From the NCBI RefSeq assembly GCF_039909015.1, contig NZ_CP150919.1:3448501-3512500 (forward strand): a DNA stretch of 64,000 nucleotides, read 5' to 3'. Each line of letters begins with the position of its first letter. The first letter of the stretch is position 1. This DNA comes from Pseudomonas grandcourensis (GTDB lineage: Bacteria > Pseudomonadota > Gammaproteobacteria > Pseudomonadales > Pseudomonadaceae). A program made the translations under genes and the position numbers. The notes below the pieces were generated by a model, which did not search any database, was not told the origin of the DNA, and was given only the letters and a program-made list of their open reading frames with translations. Positions 52,830 to 61,851 of this stretch are shown piece by piece.

Positions 52830-53102
52830 ATGAATAAAGGGTTTAGCAAGGTTACGTTTCCAAACGCCTGCCAGCTGATGCGCTGGCATTTTCATCCCAT
52901 GGGTTTCGAGGCGAGCATGGACGCGCCGGGCAGCATGATTGCCCGTCTGTTTGATCGTGCCACTGGCGAGACCATGATCGCCGTTGCCGGTATTCCGTGC
53001 GCCACCGTCATGAATGCTGCGGATGTAGAACTAATAATCGAAGCGGTGGAGGATGAACTTGAAGCCTTCGTACCACCACGAGCCCTCAGGGTTTATGCCT
53101 GA
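52830..53102 (+). CDS. DUF1652 family protein
   Basis: This 90-residue protein starts at MNKGFSKVTFPNACQLMRWHFHPMGFEASMDAPGSM; a longer frame from 52767 is less likely. The sequence fits DUF1652, a small Pseudomonas-specific family of unknown function with LIARLFDRATGETMIAVAGIP-like and NAADVELIIEAVEDEL parts. An IS110 element appears to have inserted just downstream, splitting the gene's terminator. Confidence 0.85.
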   Translation: MNKGFSKVTFPNACQLMRWHFHPMGFEASMDAPGSMIARLFDRATGETMIAVAGIPCATVMNAADVELIIEAVEDELEAFVPPRALRVYA

Positions 53103-53122
53103 AGGCTGAACGGCCACAAAAA

Positions 53123-53141
53123 AGCCCACGTCAGGTGGGCT
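53123..53141 (+). terminator. Left part of a terminator interrupted by an insertion sequence
   Basis: AGCCCAC (53123-53129) and GTGGGCT (53135-53141) form a stem. The T-tract that should follow on the plus strand is missing. The same TGGGCT followed by TTTT and AGG appears at 54364-54373, on the other side of the transposase gene. Joined, the two parts make a normal terminator. Confidence 0.6.
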
Positions 53142-54369
53142 AATGAGATGGTCACCCCCACACCCTGCGAGGGCTACGCTTTCGCAGGGTGTTTTGTTTT
53201 CGGAGGCCATCATCATGATCCAGTCAGCACTGATCGGTATCGATCTCGGTAAACATAATTTCCACCTTCACGGCCAGGATAAATCAGGCCACGAGGTGTT
53301 TCGCAAGAAGCTCTCTCGGACGCAGATGATGCAGCTTTTCGGCAACGTGCCGAGTTGTATCGTGGTGATGGAAGCCTGTGCGGGGGCGCATTTTGTTGCT
53401 CGTCAGCTAGCGGCAATGGGACACACGGCCAAGCTGATTTCCCCGCAGTTCGTTAAGCCCTTCGTCAAGGGCAACAAAAATGATTTCGTTGATGCTGAAG
53501 CGATCTGTGAAGCGGCTTCCCGTCCATCTATGCGCTTTGTGACGCCTAAAACCGAGTCCCAGCAAACCCTGTCTGTTCTGCATCGGATGCGCGAATCGTT
53601 GGTGCATGACCGCACAAAAACGGCTAATCAGATGCACGGTTTTCTACTGGAATTTGGCGTCAGCCTGCCCAGAGGCCTGGCAATCATGAAGCGTTTGACA
53701 AATGTCTTGGCCGAGCACGAATTGCCCATTCGTTTGACGGTGTTGCTGCAACGTCTGCACGATCACTTCGTTTACCTGGATGAGCAAATCAGGGCGCTGG
53801 ATAAAGAGCTGGCGAGCCAACTGGCCGACGATGATCTGGGTAGTCGCTTACTGAGCATGCCATGTGTCGGCCCGATCACCGCCAGCCTGCTGGCTGTGGA
53901 AATGGGCGATGCCAAGCAGTACCGGCGCAGTCGCGATTTTGCCGCCTCAGTGGGACTGGTGCCCAGGCAGTACAGCACAGGCGGTAAGGCAAATTTGCTG
54001 GGGATCAGCAAGCGGGGTGACAAGCACCTGCGACAACTGTTGGTGCAATGCTCCAGGGTCTATATGCAGAGGCTGGAGCACCAGAAAGGGGCCTTGGCTG
54101 ACTGGGTACGAGCCTTGCTCAGTCGACGACATTCGAATGTCGTGGCCTGTGCCCTCGCTAACAAACTGGCGCGTATCGCCTGGGCGATCGCGACTCACCA
54201 TACGCAATATGAAGCAGGGCCAGACGCCTTGAACGCCTGACCCTGAGGTTGTTGCAGTACCACGACTCACCCTTCAGGTTTTGCGATAGCTGAACAACAG
54301 ATGACGTGAACGGCCTACCGGCCTGGCGAAGATCCTGGCATAAAAATCGGCTTTAGAAGCCGATGGGCT
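53142..54369 (+). mobile_element. IS110-family insertion sequence (boundaries inferred)
   Basis: Limits are inferred from the direct TGGGCT repeat at 53136-53141 and 54364-54369, which reconstructs a terminator when the 1228 bp between are removed. The element contains one transposase gene, about 70 bp of leader and about 130 bp of non-coding right end. There are no obvious terminal inverted repeats, as usual for IS110. Confidence 0.6.
53215..54240 (+). CDS. IS110-family transposase/recombinase
   Basis: This 341-residue protein starts at ATG 53215 with CGGAGG upstream. The N-terminal RuvC-like DEDD domain is visible: D in IGIDLGKHNFHLHG, E in VVMEACAGAHF, and D/D in KNDFVDAEAI. The C-terminal transposase_20 domain has SMPCVGPITASLLAVEMGD, RDFAASVGLVPRQYSTGGK with the catalytic Ser region, and ISKRGDKHLRQLLVQC. 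IS110 proteins use a bridge RNA encoded in a non-coding end of the element. The gene is intact and probably active. Confidence 0.95.
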   Translation: MIQSALIGIDLGKHNFHLHGQDKSGHEVFRKKLSRTQMMQLFGNVPSCIVVMEACAGAHFVARQLAAMGHTAKLISPQFVKPFVKGNKNDFVDAEAICEAASRPSMRFVTPKTESQQTLSVLHRMRESLVHDRTKTANQMHGFLLEFGVSLPRGLAIMKRLTNVLAEHELPIRLTVLLQRLHDHFVYLDEQIRALDKELASQLADDDLGSRLLSMPCVGPITASLLAVEMGDAKQYRRSRDFAASVGLVPRQYSTGGKANLLGISKRGDKHLRQLLVQCSRVYMQRLEHQKGALADWVRALLSRRHSNVVACALANKLARIAWAIATHHTQYEAGPDALNA

Positions 54370-54562
54370 TTTTAGGATCGTCAGGCGCGATTCTCATCGT
54401 GGCGCTGGGGCATGCCCCAAACAGACGCCGGATAGATTTAAGCAAGCCAACCACACCACCCGTTAATCAGTATTGCAAAAATGGGGGCGACCATAGATTT
54501 TTGTGGGTAATGTCAGGTGGGCGCACACGGGAACAAGCCGCTCACGCTTTAAATGGATGGTT
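54370..54562. other. Gene-poor stretch after the insertion sequence
   Basis: No supported gene lies between the inferred right end of the insertion and the following delta-60 fragment. It contains a GGGGCATGCCCC palindrome (54409-54420) and otherwise nothing I can name. Confidence 0.35.
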
Positions 54563-54999
54563 TCAGCTGTGGTAGCGAACTACAACGCCCGAGTCATGCG
54601 ATACACCTCCGATGACAATTTTGTCGTTTTGCAGTGTAACCGCAGTCGCACCGTCGGATTGAGTGCTCAAACGCGTCCGAGCCCATCCCAGGCCGTCATT
54701 GAAATCCGCATCCAGTTCGCCTGATTGATCAAAACGGGCAACGACGATGTCAAACATGTGCGAGTTCTTGTCTTTGTCTATTGCCCCGGCTACTACAAGT
54801 TTGCCGTCGGTTTGATGCAGGAACGCTCTCCAGACCGTGCTGCTTTTGGCCAACTGTGTGTTGAGTGGTTCTCCGGAGTTAAAGACAGGATCCAGATCAC
54901 CCCTGTCGTTCAGCATCAGCAATTGGCCAATGTAGGGATCATGAATGGAACGCTCCCACAGTAGCCGGTGTTGTTGATAAATCCTGACCAGCACCAAGT
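54563..54999 (-). pseudogene. C-terminal fragment of a delta-60 repeat protein
   Basis: About 140 residues contain repeats of the delta-60 type, FNSGEPLNTQ then FLHQTDGKLVVAGAID, and VVARFDQSGELDADFNDGLGWAR then VTLQNDKIVIGGVS. These are beta-propeller blades found in secreted or surface proteins. Only two to three blades and the natural stop are present. The upstream end runs into a REP element with no start codon or signal sequence, so the gene is a truncated remnant. Confidence 0.65.
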
Positions 55000-55001
55000 C
55001 C

Positions 55002-55031
55002 AGTGGGAGCGAGCTTGCTCGCGTCAAGGCC
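55002..55031 (+). repeat. Pseudomonas REP element
   Basis: AGTGGGAGCGAGCTTGCTCG with CGTCAAGGC after it is a single REP hairpin. It lies at the truncated 5' edge of the delta-60 fragment. Confidence 0.75.
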
Positions 55032-55103
55032 GCATTGGGAGTACCAGGTTGAACTCAGCATGTTCGCTATCTGGCGAATGCCCATCTTGTCGAAGTATTG
55101 GGC

Positions 55104-57578
55104 TCAAGCAGAAACCTTGCCCTGCCGATGGTCGACAAAGAACGCCTTGCCCTTGCTGATCCGGTCGGAGGCCTTGGGCATGTTCGCGGCTTGGGTGTCT
55201 TGGGCATCGACGTACCAGTAGCAATGGCTGACGGCGCGGGTAATACCCACGTAGGCCAGCCGCAGGATCTCGTCCTTCTGGGCGTTGTCGTAGGGTTCAC
55301 TGTCACCGGCCTTGCCCAGGCCCGCCATCCGGTAAACCTGATTCTTGTAGGGTGAACTGGTCAGGTGCTGGCAGTCGCCGAGCAAAAACACCGCATCGGC
55401 CTGGAGGCCCTTGGCGCTGTGATAGGTCAGTTGTTTGAGTCTGCGAGACTCATACGGCAAGCTAGAATCAACATTAACTACAGGCTTAATATGCTCTTCT
55501 ATCAATGACTTATCGCTGCCTTTTCGATAAAGCATCAAGATCGAATCGCCCTTACGGTAATGCTCCATCAAGCGCTGGGCCATGCCTAGGTCATCACGAT
55601 CGAGGACGTTCACCGGCAGCAACGCCTTGGGTTCTCCGCCGGCCTTGGCTTTCTTCCCGGCAATGGCCGGTGCTGCACGCACGATGTGCTCGGCAGCATC
55701 GATGATGTGCTGGTGGCTGCGGTAGTTGTCGCTGAGCATGACCTTGGTGGTGCTCGGCGACGGGAACTCCTTGTTGAACTCCATGAAGTAGGTCGGCGAA
55801 CTGCCGCGCCACCCATAGATGGATTGCCAGTCATCGCCCACACACAGCAGCGAGGAACGCTGGGCTCCGCGCCCGACGTGCATGGCCGGCCCGCGACTGC
55901 GGATCTCTGCCAGGCTGGCCCTGATCCAGGAGACGATCTGCGGCGAGACATCCTGGAATTCGTCGATCATCAGGTGCGACAGCGGCCGCAGCAGCTCATC
56001 GCTGAGCAGCTTGAGATTCTCCGGCGAATGCTCGCTGAACAGGGCGAACATCCGGTTGTAGGTCATGATCGGCGGTTTTTGATCCAGCAAGTGATCCTCC
56101 AGCGCCCGCCAGTAAAGGCTCAAGGCTTCGAAGAAGAATCGGTCGGGATCGTCCTTGGCGAAACTCATCTGCCCCACGGCGCTTGGCACATCCAGGCCAA
56201 GGTTTTCGATAAACCCGGCGGCGGCGACAAAGCAATCGAGCAGCGGCGCTGAAGCGAGCTCGCCCTTGACCTTGTAATCGAAGCCCGGCCCGGCACTGGC
56301 ATCGCCAGCGAGCGAGGCCAGGACACGTTTTGACGATTCGTAACTATCAAGCCATATCAATGGCTTACGGCAGAAAGCTTGAAACAGGGTGCGCTTTACT
56401 GCCCACTCTGCGCGCACCGTCAGCTTGGCGTTCGGTCGCGTGACCTGCGGGTTTTCCCGGGGATCGAACCCCAGCACCACCCAGGCATCCAGGGACGGGA
56501 TGTAGCCGTGACAATGGAATGTCGAACCATTGATATCGAACGCCTGGCGACTCGGTTCGATGCCCTTGATGGGCCAGGCACCGGCGCGAATCCACAGGTC
56601 CTCAATGGTGTCGCACAGTTCTTCATCGCGTTTGGAGGCGAGCTCGGTCACACCCATGCGTTTCTGCACATCCGGGTGATCGCGCTCCAGCTCCTTGAGT
56701 TGCAGGGCATGCCGGGACAATGGCTTGATCAGCTCGCGAAAACGCTCATCGCTACTGTGCAGGCGGTGATAGCAAGCGTTGAGTTGCTGGCGTTGAGCGT
56801 CGTTGATGCGCAGATCGAACGGATTGCTGTCGGCCTCCTCGTCACCCTGTGCGGCCCGCAGGCTGAGGTTCTCGAAAGCCTGCAGGCGCTCGAAACCCGG
56901 AAGACTGCGCACCATCGGCAGGATCCGCGAGTGAAAGGTGCGCACCAGGTCCCGAGCCTCCTTGAAGCTGATCGCGCGGCCCCAGAGCGCAAACAGTTCG
57001 ATCAGCTTGTTGATGAAGTCCTTGCGCGACTCACGGGTGAAGGTCACCACCGTCATCGAACTCAGCTCGAAGCCCAGGTACTGGGTCAACAGCAAGATAC
57101 GCAACACCAGCGTGGTCGATTTGCCTGCACCGGCACCCGCTATCACCGAGGTGGATGGCGTATCGCTGAAGATCATTTTCCACTGTGCTGCGCTGGGTTG
57201 GGCATGGGCCGGCAACAAGCGGGCGACATCGGCCTTCATGCGCTTCTTCACCTCGGCGCTCAATGGCAAGCGCCAGTCGTCGAACAGCAGGTCATCGACA
57301 TTCGGCGGTCGGTGTTCAGTGCTGCGCGAGTCGCGGATCAGCAGGACCTGCCGCCCCTCCTCCAGCCCTTCGAGCTTGCCCTCCTTGTAACCGTAGTCGA
57401 CCCCGGCGCTGTGACCGCTGCGAAAGCCGTCCGCCTGGCCATGCAACCACGACGCACGATGCTGTGCGTGCAGGCGGGTCAGGCTGTAGCCGAAGAATCG
57501 GGCGAGCAATCGCTTGATCAGCGGCATCTCGGCCAGGGGGCGAAGTTCAGGCGGAAGATCGGGGGTGTGTTGCGGCAC
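55104..57578 (-). CDS. UvrD/HelD-type superfamily 1 DNA helicase
   Basis: This 824-residue helicase has a coiled, charged N-terminal extension (RLHAQHRASWLHGQADGFRSG). The motor has Walker A AGAGAGKST, motif Ia VTFTRESRKDF, Walker B MIDEFQDVSP, motif III GDDWQSIYGWRGSSP, motif IV SDNYRSH, motif V TYHSAKGLQADAVFLLGD and motif VI LAYVGITRAVSHCYWY. A large insertion between motifs Ia and II sets it apart from canonical UvrD and is closer to the HelD group. It stands alone between two REP-bearing/degenerate stretches and the pirin gene, and may belong to accessory DNA. Confidence 0.88.
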   Translation of the reverse strand: MPQHTPDLPPELRPLAEMPLIKRLLARFFGYSLTRLHAQHRASWLHGQADGFRSGHSAGVDYGYKEGKLEGLEEGRQVLLIRDSRSTEHRPPNVDDLLFDDWRLPLSAEVKKRMKADVARLLPAHAQPSAAQWKMIFSDTPSTSVIAGAGAGKSTTLVLRILLLTQYLGFELSSMTVVTFTRESRKDFINKLIELFALWGRAISFKEARDLVRTFHSRILPMVRSLPGFERLQAFENLSLRAAQGDEEADSNPFDLRINDAQRQQLNACYHRLHSSDERFRELIKPLSRHALQLKELERDHPDVQKRMGVTELASKRDEELCDTIEDLWIRAGAWPIKGIEPSRQAFDINGSTFHCHGYIPSLDAWVVLGFDPRENPQVTRPNAKLTVRAEWAVKRTLFQAFCRKPLIWLDSYESSKRVLASLAGDASAGPGFDYKVKGELASAPLLDCFVAAAGFIENLGLDVPSAVGQMSFAKDDPDRFFFEALSLYWRALEDHLLDQKPPIMTYNRMFALFSEHSPENLKLLSDELLRPLSHLMIDEFQDVSPQIVSWIRASLAEIRSRGPAMHVGRGAQRSSLLCVGDDWQSIYGWRGSSPTYFMEFNKEFPSPSTTKVMLSDNYRSHQHIIDAAEHIVRAAPAIAGKKAKAGGEPKALLPVNVLDRDDLGMAQRLMEHYRKGDSILMLYRKGSDKSLIEEHIKPVVNVDSSLPYESRRLKQLTYHSAKGLQADAVFLLGDCQHLTSSPYKNQVYRMAGLGKAGDSEPYDNAQKDEILRLAYVGITRAVSHCYWYVDAQDTQAANMPKASDRISKGKAFFVDHRQGKVSA

Positions 57579-57857
57579 GCGGACTGACTCCAGGGTGTGA
57601 GGCTGTTGAGCGCTATGGTGTCTGCATTTGCCGTCGAGTTCTAGTCAATTGCTTATGACTCATTGGCTTATGCGATGAAGTGAAAGCTGGATGAGAAACT
57701 TTCGAGCTCGTTTTATATCAATCTATTCGATGGGAATGCTGCATTTTTTACGCTTTTTATCGATTGTTGCCTGCTGGATGATGGCCGTCATCACTCACCG
57801 GTCTCGCTTCGTGGCTCAGGCACCTGGCCCCATGACGAACCTTTTCTGGAGACGATC

Positions 57858-58553
57858 ATGCTTGAACTCAAACCTTTCAACTCCCTCGGCGGTGCTCACC
57901 ACGGCTGGTTGGATGCTCACCACCATTTTTCGTTCGCCGAATACTACGATCCCAAGCGCATGAACTGGGGCAACCTGCGGGTCTGGAATGACGACGTGAT
58001 CGCTCCCGGCACCGGTTTCCCGCAGCACCCGCACCGTGACATGGAAATCATCACCTATGTCCGTGAAGGCGCCATTACCCACCAGGACAACCTTGGCAAC
58101 AAGGGCCGCACCGAAGCCGGTGACGTCCAGGTCATGAGTGCCGGCACCGGGATCGCCCACAGCGAGTACAACCTGGAAGCGACGCCGACCCGGATTTTCC
58201 AGATATGGATCATCCCGAACGAGTCCGGCCTGGCCCCGTCCTGGGGCGCCAAACCGTTCCCGAAAGGCAACCGCGAAGGCTTTGTCACCCTGGCCAGCGG
58301 CAAGGAAGGCGACGATCAGAGCCTGCGCATCCGCGCCGATGCCCGGCTGGTAGCGGCCAACCTGAAAGCCGGCGAGTCTGCCGAATACCCGCTGGACAAG
58401 GGTCGTCGTGCGTACCTGGTACCGGCCACCGGGGTCATTGAAGTCAATGGGTTGCGTGCACAAGCTCGAGATGGTGTCGCGGTTGCCGAGGAGCACGTGC
58501 TGCGGGTGACGGCCATTGAGGACAGCGAGATTGTATTGGTGGATCTGGCTTGA
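57858..58553 (+). CDS. Pirin family protein (YhhW-like)
   Basis: This 231-residue bicupin starts at MLELKPFNSLGGAHHGW. The metal site is formed by the N-terminal cupin: HPHRDMEIITYV (two His) and SAGTGIAHSEYN (His and Glu). Homologues such as E. coli YhhW oxidise quercetin in vitro; the natural role is unclear. GGAGACGATC precedes the ATG. It ends at a strong bidirectional terminator shared with the phosphoglucomutase gene. Confidence 0.9.
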   Translation: MLELKPFNSLGGAHHGWLDAHHHFSFAEYYDPKRMNWGNLRVWNDDVIAPGTGFPQHPHRDMEIITYVREGAITHQDNLGNKGRTEAGDVQVMSAGTGIAHSEYNLEATPTRIFQIWIIPNESGLAPSWGAKPFPKGNREGFVTLASGKEGDDQSLRIRADARLVAANLKAGESAEYPLDKGRRAYLVPATGVIEVNGLRAQARDGVAVAEEHVLRVTAIEDSEIVLVDLA

Positions 58554-58576
58554 TCCGTTGAGCGCAATCGAATCGC

Positions 58577-58614
58577 AAAAAAAGGGGCGACCGTGAATGG
58601 TCGCCCCTTTTTTT
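58577..58614. terminator. Strong bidirectional terminator
   Basis: A nine-base stem GGGGCGACC / GGTCGCCCC (58584-58592, 58599-58607) is flanked by seven A and seven T, between the convergent pirin and pgm genes. Confidence 0.92.
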
Positions 58615-58650
58615 GTGGCTTGCAGCGAACCCCTGTGGGAGTTACGTCGA

Positions 58651-60297
58651 TTACTTCGCGGAAATGGCACCATCCACCAGCGTTTGCGCCTCGGCCACCA
58701 GTTGCTTGAGGTGGTCGTCGCTGACAAAACTTTCGGCGTAGATCTTGTAAATGTCTTCCGTGCCCGACGGACGCGCCGCGAACCAGCCGTTCTCGGTCAT
58801 GACCTTGAGGCCGCCAATGGCCTGGTCATTGCCCGGTGCGTGGCTGAGGATGCTCTGGATCGGCTCGCCGGCCAATTGGGTCGAGGTGACCTGTTGCGGC
58901 GACAGCTTGCTCAACAGCGCTTTCTGCTCCGGATTGGCCTTGGCGTCGACCCGTACCGAGAACGGCTCACCCAGTTCATCGGTCAACGCACGGTATGCCT
59001 GGCTCGGGTCGCGGCCGGTGCGGGCGGTCATCTCGGCGGCCAGCAGGGCCGGAATCAAACCGTCCTTGTCGGTGCTCCAGACGCCGCCGTCCTTGCGCAG
59101 GAACGAGGCGCCGGCGCTTTCTTCGCCGCCGAAACCCAGGGAGCCATCGAACAGGCCGTCGGCAAACCATTTGAAACCGACCGGCACTTCGTACAGTCGA
59201 CGGCCCAGGCGCTTGGCCACGCGATCGATCAGGCCGCTGCTGACCACGGTTTTACCTACGGCGGCATCGGCGCGCCATTGCGGACGGTTCTGGAACAGGT
59301 AGTCGATGGCCACGGCGAGGTAATTGTTCGGCGCCAGCAAGCCACCGGACGGCGTGACGATGCCATGGCGGTCGTGGTCCGGATCGCAGGCAAACGCCAC
59401 GTCGAAGCGTTCTTTCAGACCGATCAGGCCTTGCATGGCGTGGCTGGACGAGGGGTCCATGCGGATCTGGCCGTCCCAGTCGACGGTCATGAAGCGGAAA
59501 GTCGGGTCGACCTCTTTGTTCACCACGTCCAGGTCCAGGCGGTAATGTTCGGCAATCGCCGACCAGTAGCGCACCCCTGCTCCACCCAGCGGATCGACAC
59601 CCAGGCGCAGCTTGGCGTCGCGGATGGCGTCGAAGTCGATCACGTTGATCAGGTCGGCGACATAGGTGTTGAGGTAATCGTGACGATGGGTGGTGCCGGC
59701 CTTCAGCGCCTGTTCGTAGCTGATGCGCTTGACGCCAGCGAGCTTGTTGGCCAGCAGTTCGTTGGCCTTGGCTTCGATCCACTTGGTGATGTGGGTATCG
59801 GCTGGACCACCATTGGTTGGGTTGTACTTGTAGCCACCGCTTTGCGGCGGGTTGTGGGACGGCGTGATGACAATGCCGTCGGCCAAGCCGCTGGTGCGAC
59901 CGCGGTTGTAGCAGAGAATCGCATGGGAAATGGCCGGCGTCGGCGTGTACTCGTCACCTTCGGCGATCATCACGGTCACGCCGTTGGCCGCCAGTACTTC
60001 CAGAGCGCTGGCGCCGGCCGGCGTGGACAGCGCGTGGGTGTCGATGCCGACAAACAGCGGGCCATTGATGCCTTGAGCCTCGCGGTACAGGCAGATCGCC
60101 TGGCTGATCGCCAGCACGTGCCATTCGTTGAAACTCAAGTCGAACGAGCTGCCCCGGTGCCCGGACGTGCCGAAGGCAACGCGCTGGGTCGAAATCGCGG
60201 CATCAGGCTGGCCGGTGTAATAGGCCGTTACCAGTCGCGGGATGTCGACCAACAGTTGTGCCGGTGCCGGTTTACCCGCAAAAGGACTGAGTGTCAT
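58651..60297 (-). CDS. pgm: Phosphoglucomutase (alpha-D-glucose phosphate-specific)
   Basis: This 548-residue enzyme interconverts glucose 1- and 6-phosphate. Features are [10 protein letters not shown] at the N-terminus, the active-site serine loop [20 protein letters not shown], the metal-binding [10 protein letters not shown] and the sugar-binding [17 protein letters not shown], plus [16 protein letters not shown] at the C-terminus. The length is standard. It supplies precursors for polysaccharides and trehalose/glycogen pathways. It is a single-gene unit. Confidence 0.96.
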   Translation of the reverse strand: MTLSPFAGKPAPAQLLVDIPRLVTAYYTGQPDAAISTQRVAFGTSGHRGSSFDLSFNEWHVLAISQAICLYREAQGINGPLFVGIDTHALSTPAGASALEVLAANGVTVMIAEGDEYTPTPAISHAILCYNRGRTSGLADGIVITPSHNPPQSGGYKYNPTNGGPADTHITKWIEAKANELLANKLAGVKRISYEQALKAGTTHRHDYLNTYVADLINVIDFDAIRDAKLRLGVDPLGGAGVRYWSAIAEHYRLDLDVVNKEVDPTFRFMTVDWDGQIRMDPSSSHAMQGLIGLKERFDVAFACDPDHDRHGIVTPSGGLLAPNNYLAVAIDYLFQNRPQWRADAAVGKTVVSSGLIDRVAKRLGRRLYEVPVGFKWFADGLFDGSLGFGGEESAGASFLRKDGGVWSTDKDGLIPALLAAEMTARTGRDPSQAYRALTDELGEPFSVRVDAKANPEQKALLSKLSPQQVTSTQLAGEPIQSILSHAPGNDQAIGGLKVMTENGWFAARPSGTEDIYKIYAESFVSDDHLKQLVAEAQTLVDGAISAK

Positions 60298-60410
60298 GCA
60301 AAACCTCTGGAATAGAGTGGTTCAGGAATTGGGTCGCAGTTTACTGGCAGTTTGACCGCAACGCGATGGGATCGATCCAACACAGTGGAGGTTGTTATTT
60401 TTTGTCTCAG

Positions 60411-61811
60411 TCACTCGATTGATTCAAGGCGCAGTGCATCCCCCAGCAATCCCAGTGCGGCCGCCAGGTTGTGATCGCCGCCGAAGGTATGACTCAGGCG
60501 CAAATGCTGCCCGTGCAGACCATGGAGGCTGAACAGCTCGCCAGGCGCGATGACCACCTGATGCGCCAGCAGGCGCTGGAACACACGACGGACATTGACC
60601 CGTCGCAACGAACGCACCCAGACCGTTGCACCACCTTGGGGCTCGACGAAATGCAAGGCATCGCCCAATCGCTCCTGCAACAACAGGGTCATTTGATTCT
60701 TGCGTTCCTTGAGCAGCCGTCGCAGCACCAGCAGGTGCTGATCGATGCGACCGCTGCTGTACAAACGGGCGATGGCTTTCTGGCGAATCGGTGAAAGACG
60801 AAAGGAGCGCAGTAGAAAGTGCCGTTGCAGTTCAGCGCTCAAATGCCTTGAAAGCAGATAACCATAGGGCGCCTCAGGCCCGATGATTTTCTCGAAGGTG
60901 GAAAACACCATCAGCCGTTCAGGGTCCAGCAAGTCTCGAAAGCGCACGCCGCCCAGGTCGAATCCGAGCTCGCCATAACAATCGTTTTCCAGCACCCAAC
61001 TGTCATGCGCGGCCAACAGCCGGGCAATGACCTGCCTGTTTTCGTCAGGCGCCAGGCTGCCACGGGGCATGTTCAGGGCCGATGACAGCATCACCAGCCT
61101 TACCGGTTCGGTATCGAGCAGCATTTCAAGGCGTTCCGGATCCAGGCAGGCATCGGCCTGCACAGGCAACTCGATCACCCGCACGCAGGCGGCTTGAAAC
61201 AGACGCAGGATCGTCCAGTCGCACGGCGATTCGACCACCACCGTGGCGTCCTTCAAGCCCAGCACGGCAATCAGGATTTCCAGTACACCGCGCAGGTCGG
61301 CACCGATGTAGACATCGTCGGCATGCCAGTAACGCATGGGAGACGTGGTGTAGCGTGCTGCCAGAGCTGCGCGCAACTCCAGTTCGCCACAGGGTTGCGA
61401 AGGCGACTGCGGCTGGCGGGGATACTGGCGCAGCAACTCCCGCTCCAGCAGCAGCAACGGGCTGTCGAGCGGCTGCAACAACGCCGGTTCATCAGCACTC
61501 AGGACCAGCACCCCCGGGCGCCTGGCATTCACGTAGACCGCTTCGAGCAAGTCGCTGCCGCTGTCTTGCAGGTTGATCGAGGACACTGGCAATGCGTAGT
61601 AGCCGGACTTGGCCACCGAATAGACCCGCCCTTCTTTCTCCAGCAGCGAATAAGCGTACTGGATGGTCGAGATCGATACATTGAGGCGCTCCGCCAGATG
61701 CCGCAGCGATGGCAAGCGGATGCGCGAATCCCCTTCAGACTCGTTGATCAGGCTGACCAGGTATCGATAAACCGCCTGATAGGCGAAATCCGTTTCTCGT
61801 GGACCTTTCAT
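60411..61811 (-). CDS. MocR-type (GntR-aminotransferase) transcription regulator
   Basis: This 466-residue protein starts at MKGPRETDFAYQAVYRYL (61811). The GntR winged helix spans about 1-75 (IRLPSLRHLAERLNVSISTIQYAYSLLEKEGRVYSV). An aminotransferase-like domain follows, with SALNMPRGSLAPDENRQVI, LENDCYGELGFD and the PLP Lys in VFSTFEKIIGPEAPYGYLL. MocR proteins sense PLP or amino-acid/polyamine derivatives. It is 40 bp from the 496-residue unknown gene upstream on the same strand, so the pair probably forms an operon. Confidence 0.88.
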   Translation of the reverse strand: MKGPRETDFAYQAVYRYLVSLINESEGDSRIRLPSLRHLAERLNVSISTIQYAYSLLEKEGRVYSVAKSGYYALPVSSINLQDSGSDLLEAVYVNARRPGVLVLSADEPALLQPLDSPLLLLERELLRQYPRQPQSPSQPCGELELRAALAARYTTSPMRYWHADDVYIGADLRGVLEILIAVLGLKDATVVVESPCDWTILRLFQAACVRVIELPVQADACLDPERLEMLLDTEPVRLVMLSSALNMPRGSLAPDENRQVIARLLAAHDSWVLENDCYGELGFDLGGVRFRDLLDPERLMVFSTFEKIIGPEAPYGYLLSRHLSAELQRHFLLRSFRLSPIRQKAIARLYSSGRIDQHLLVLRRLLKERKNQMTLLLQERLGDALHFVEPQGGATVWVRSLRRVNVRRVFQRLLAHQVVIAPGELFSLHGLHGQHLRLSHTFGGDHNLAAALGLLGDALRLESIE

Positions 61812-61851
61812 GGGCGAAGGCCGTTTGCACTGACTGAAAATCCGTCCACGT

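Noticed and set aside
58621..58660. REP element near CCTGTGGGAG
   Set aside because: Only the first ten bases match; the inverted GCGAGC/GCTCGC part is absent.
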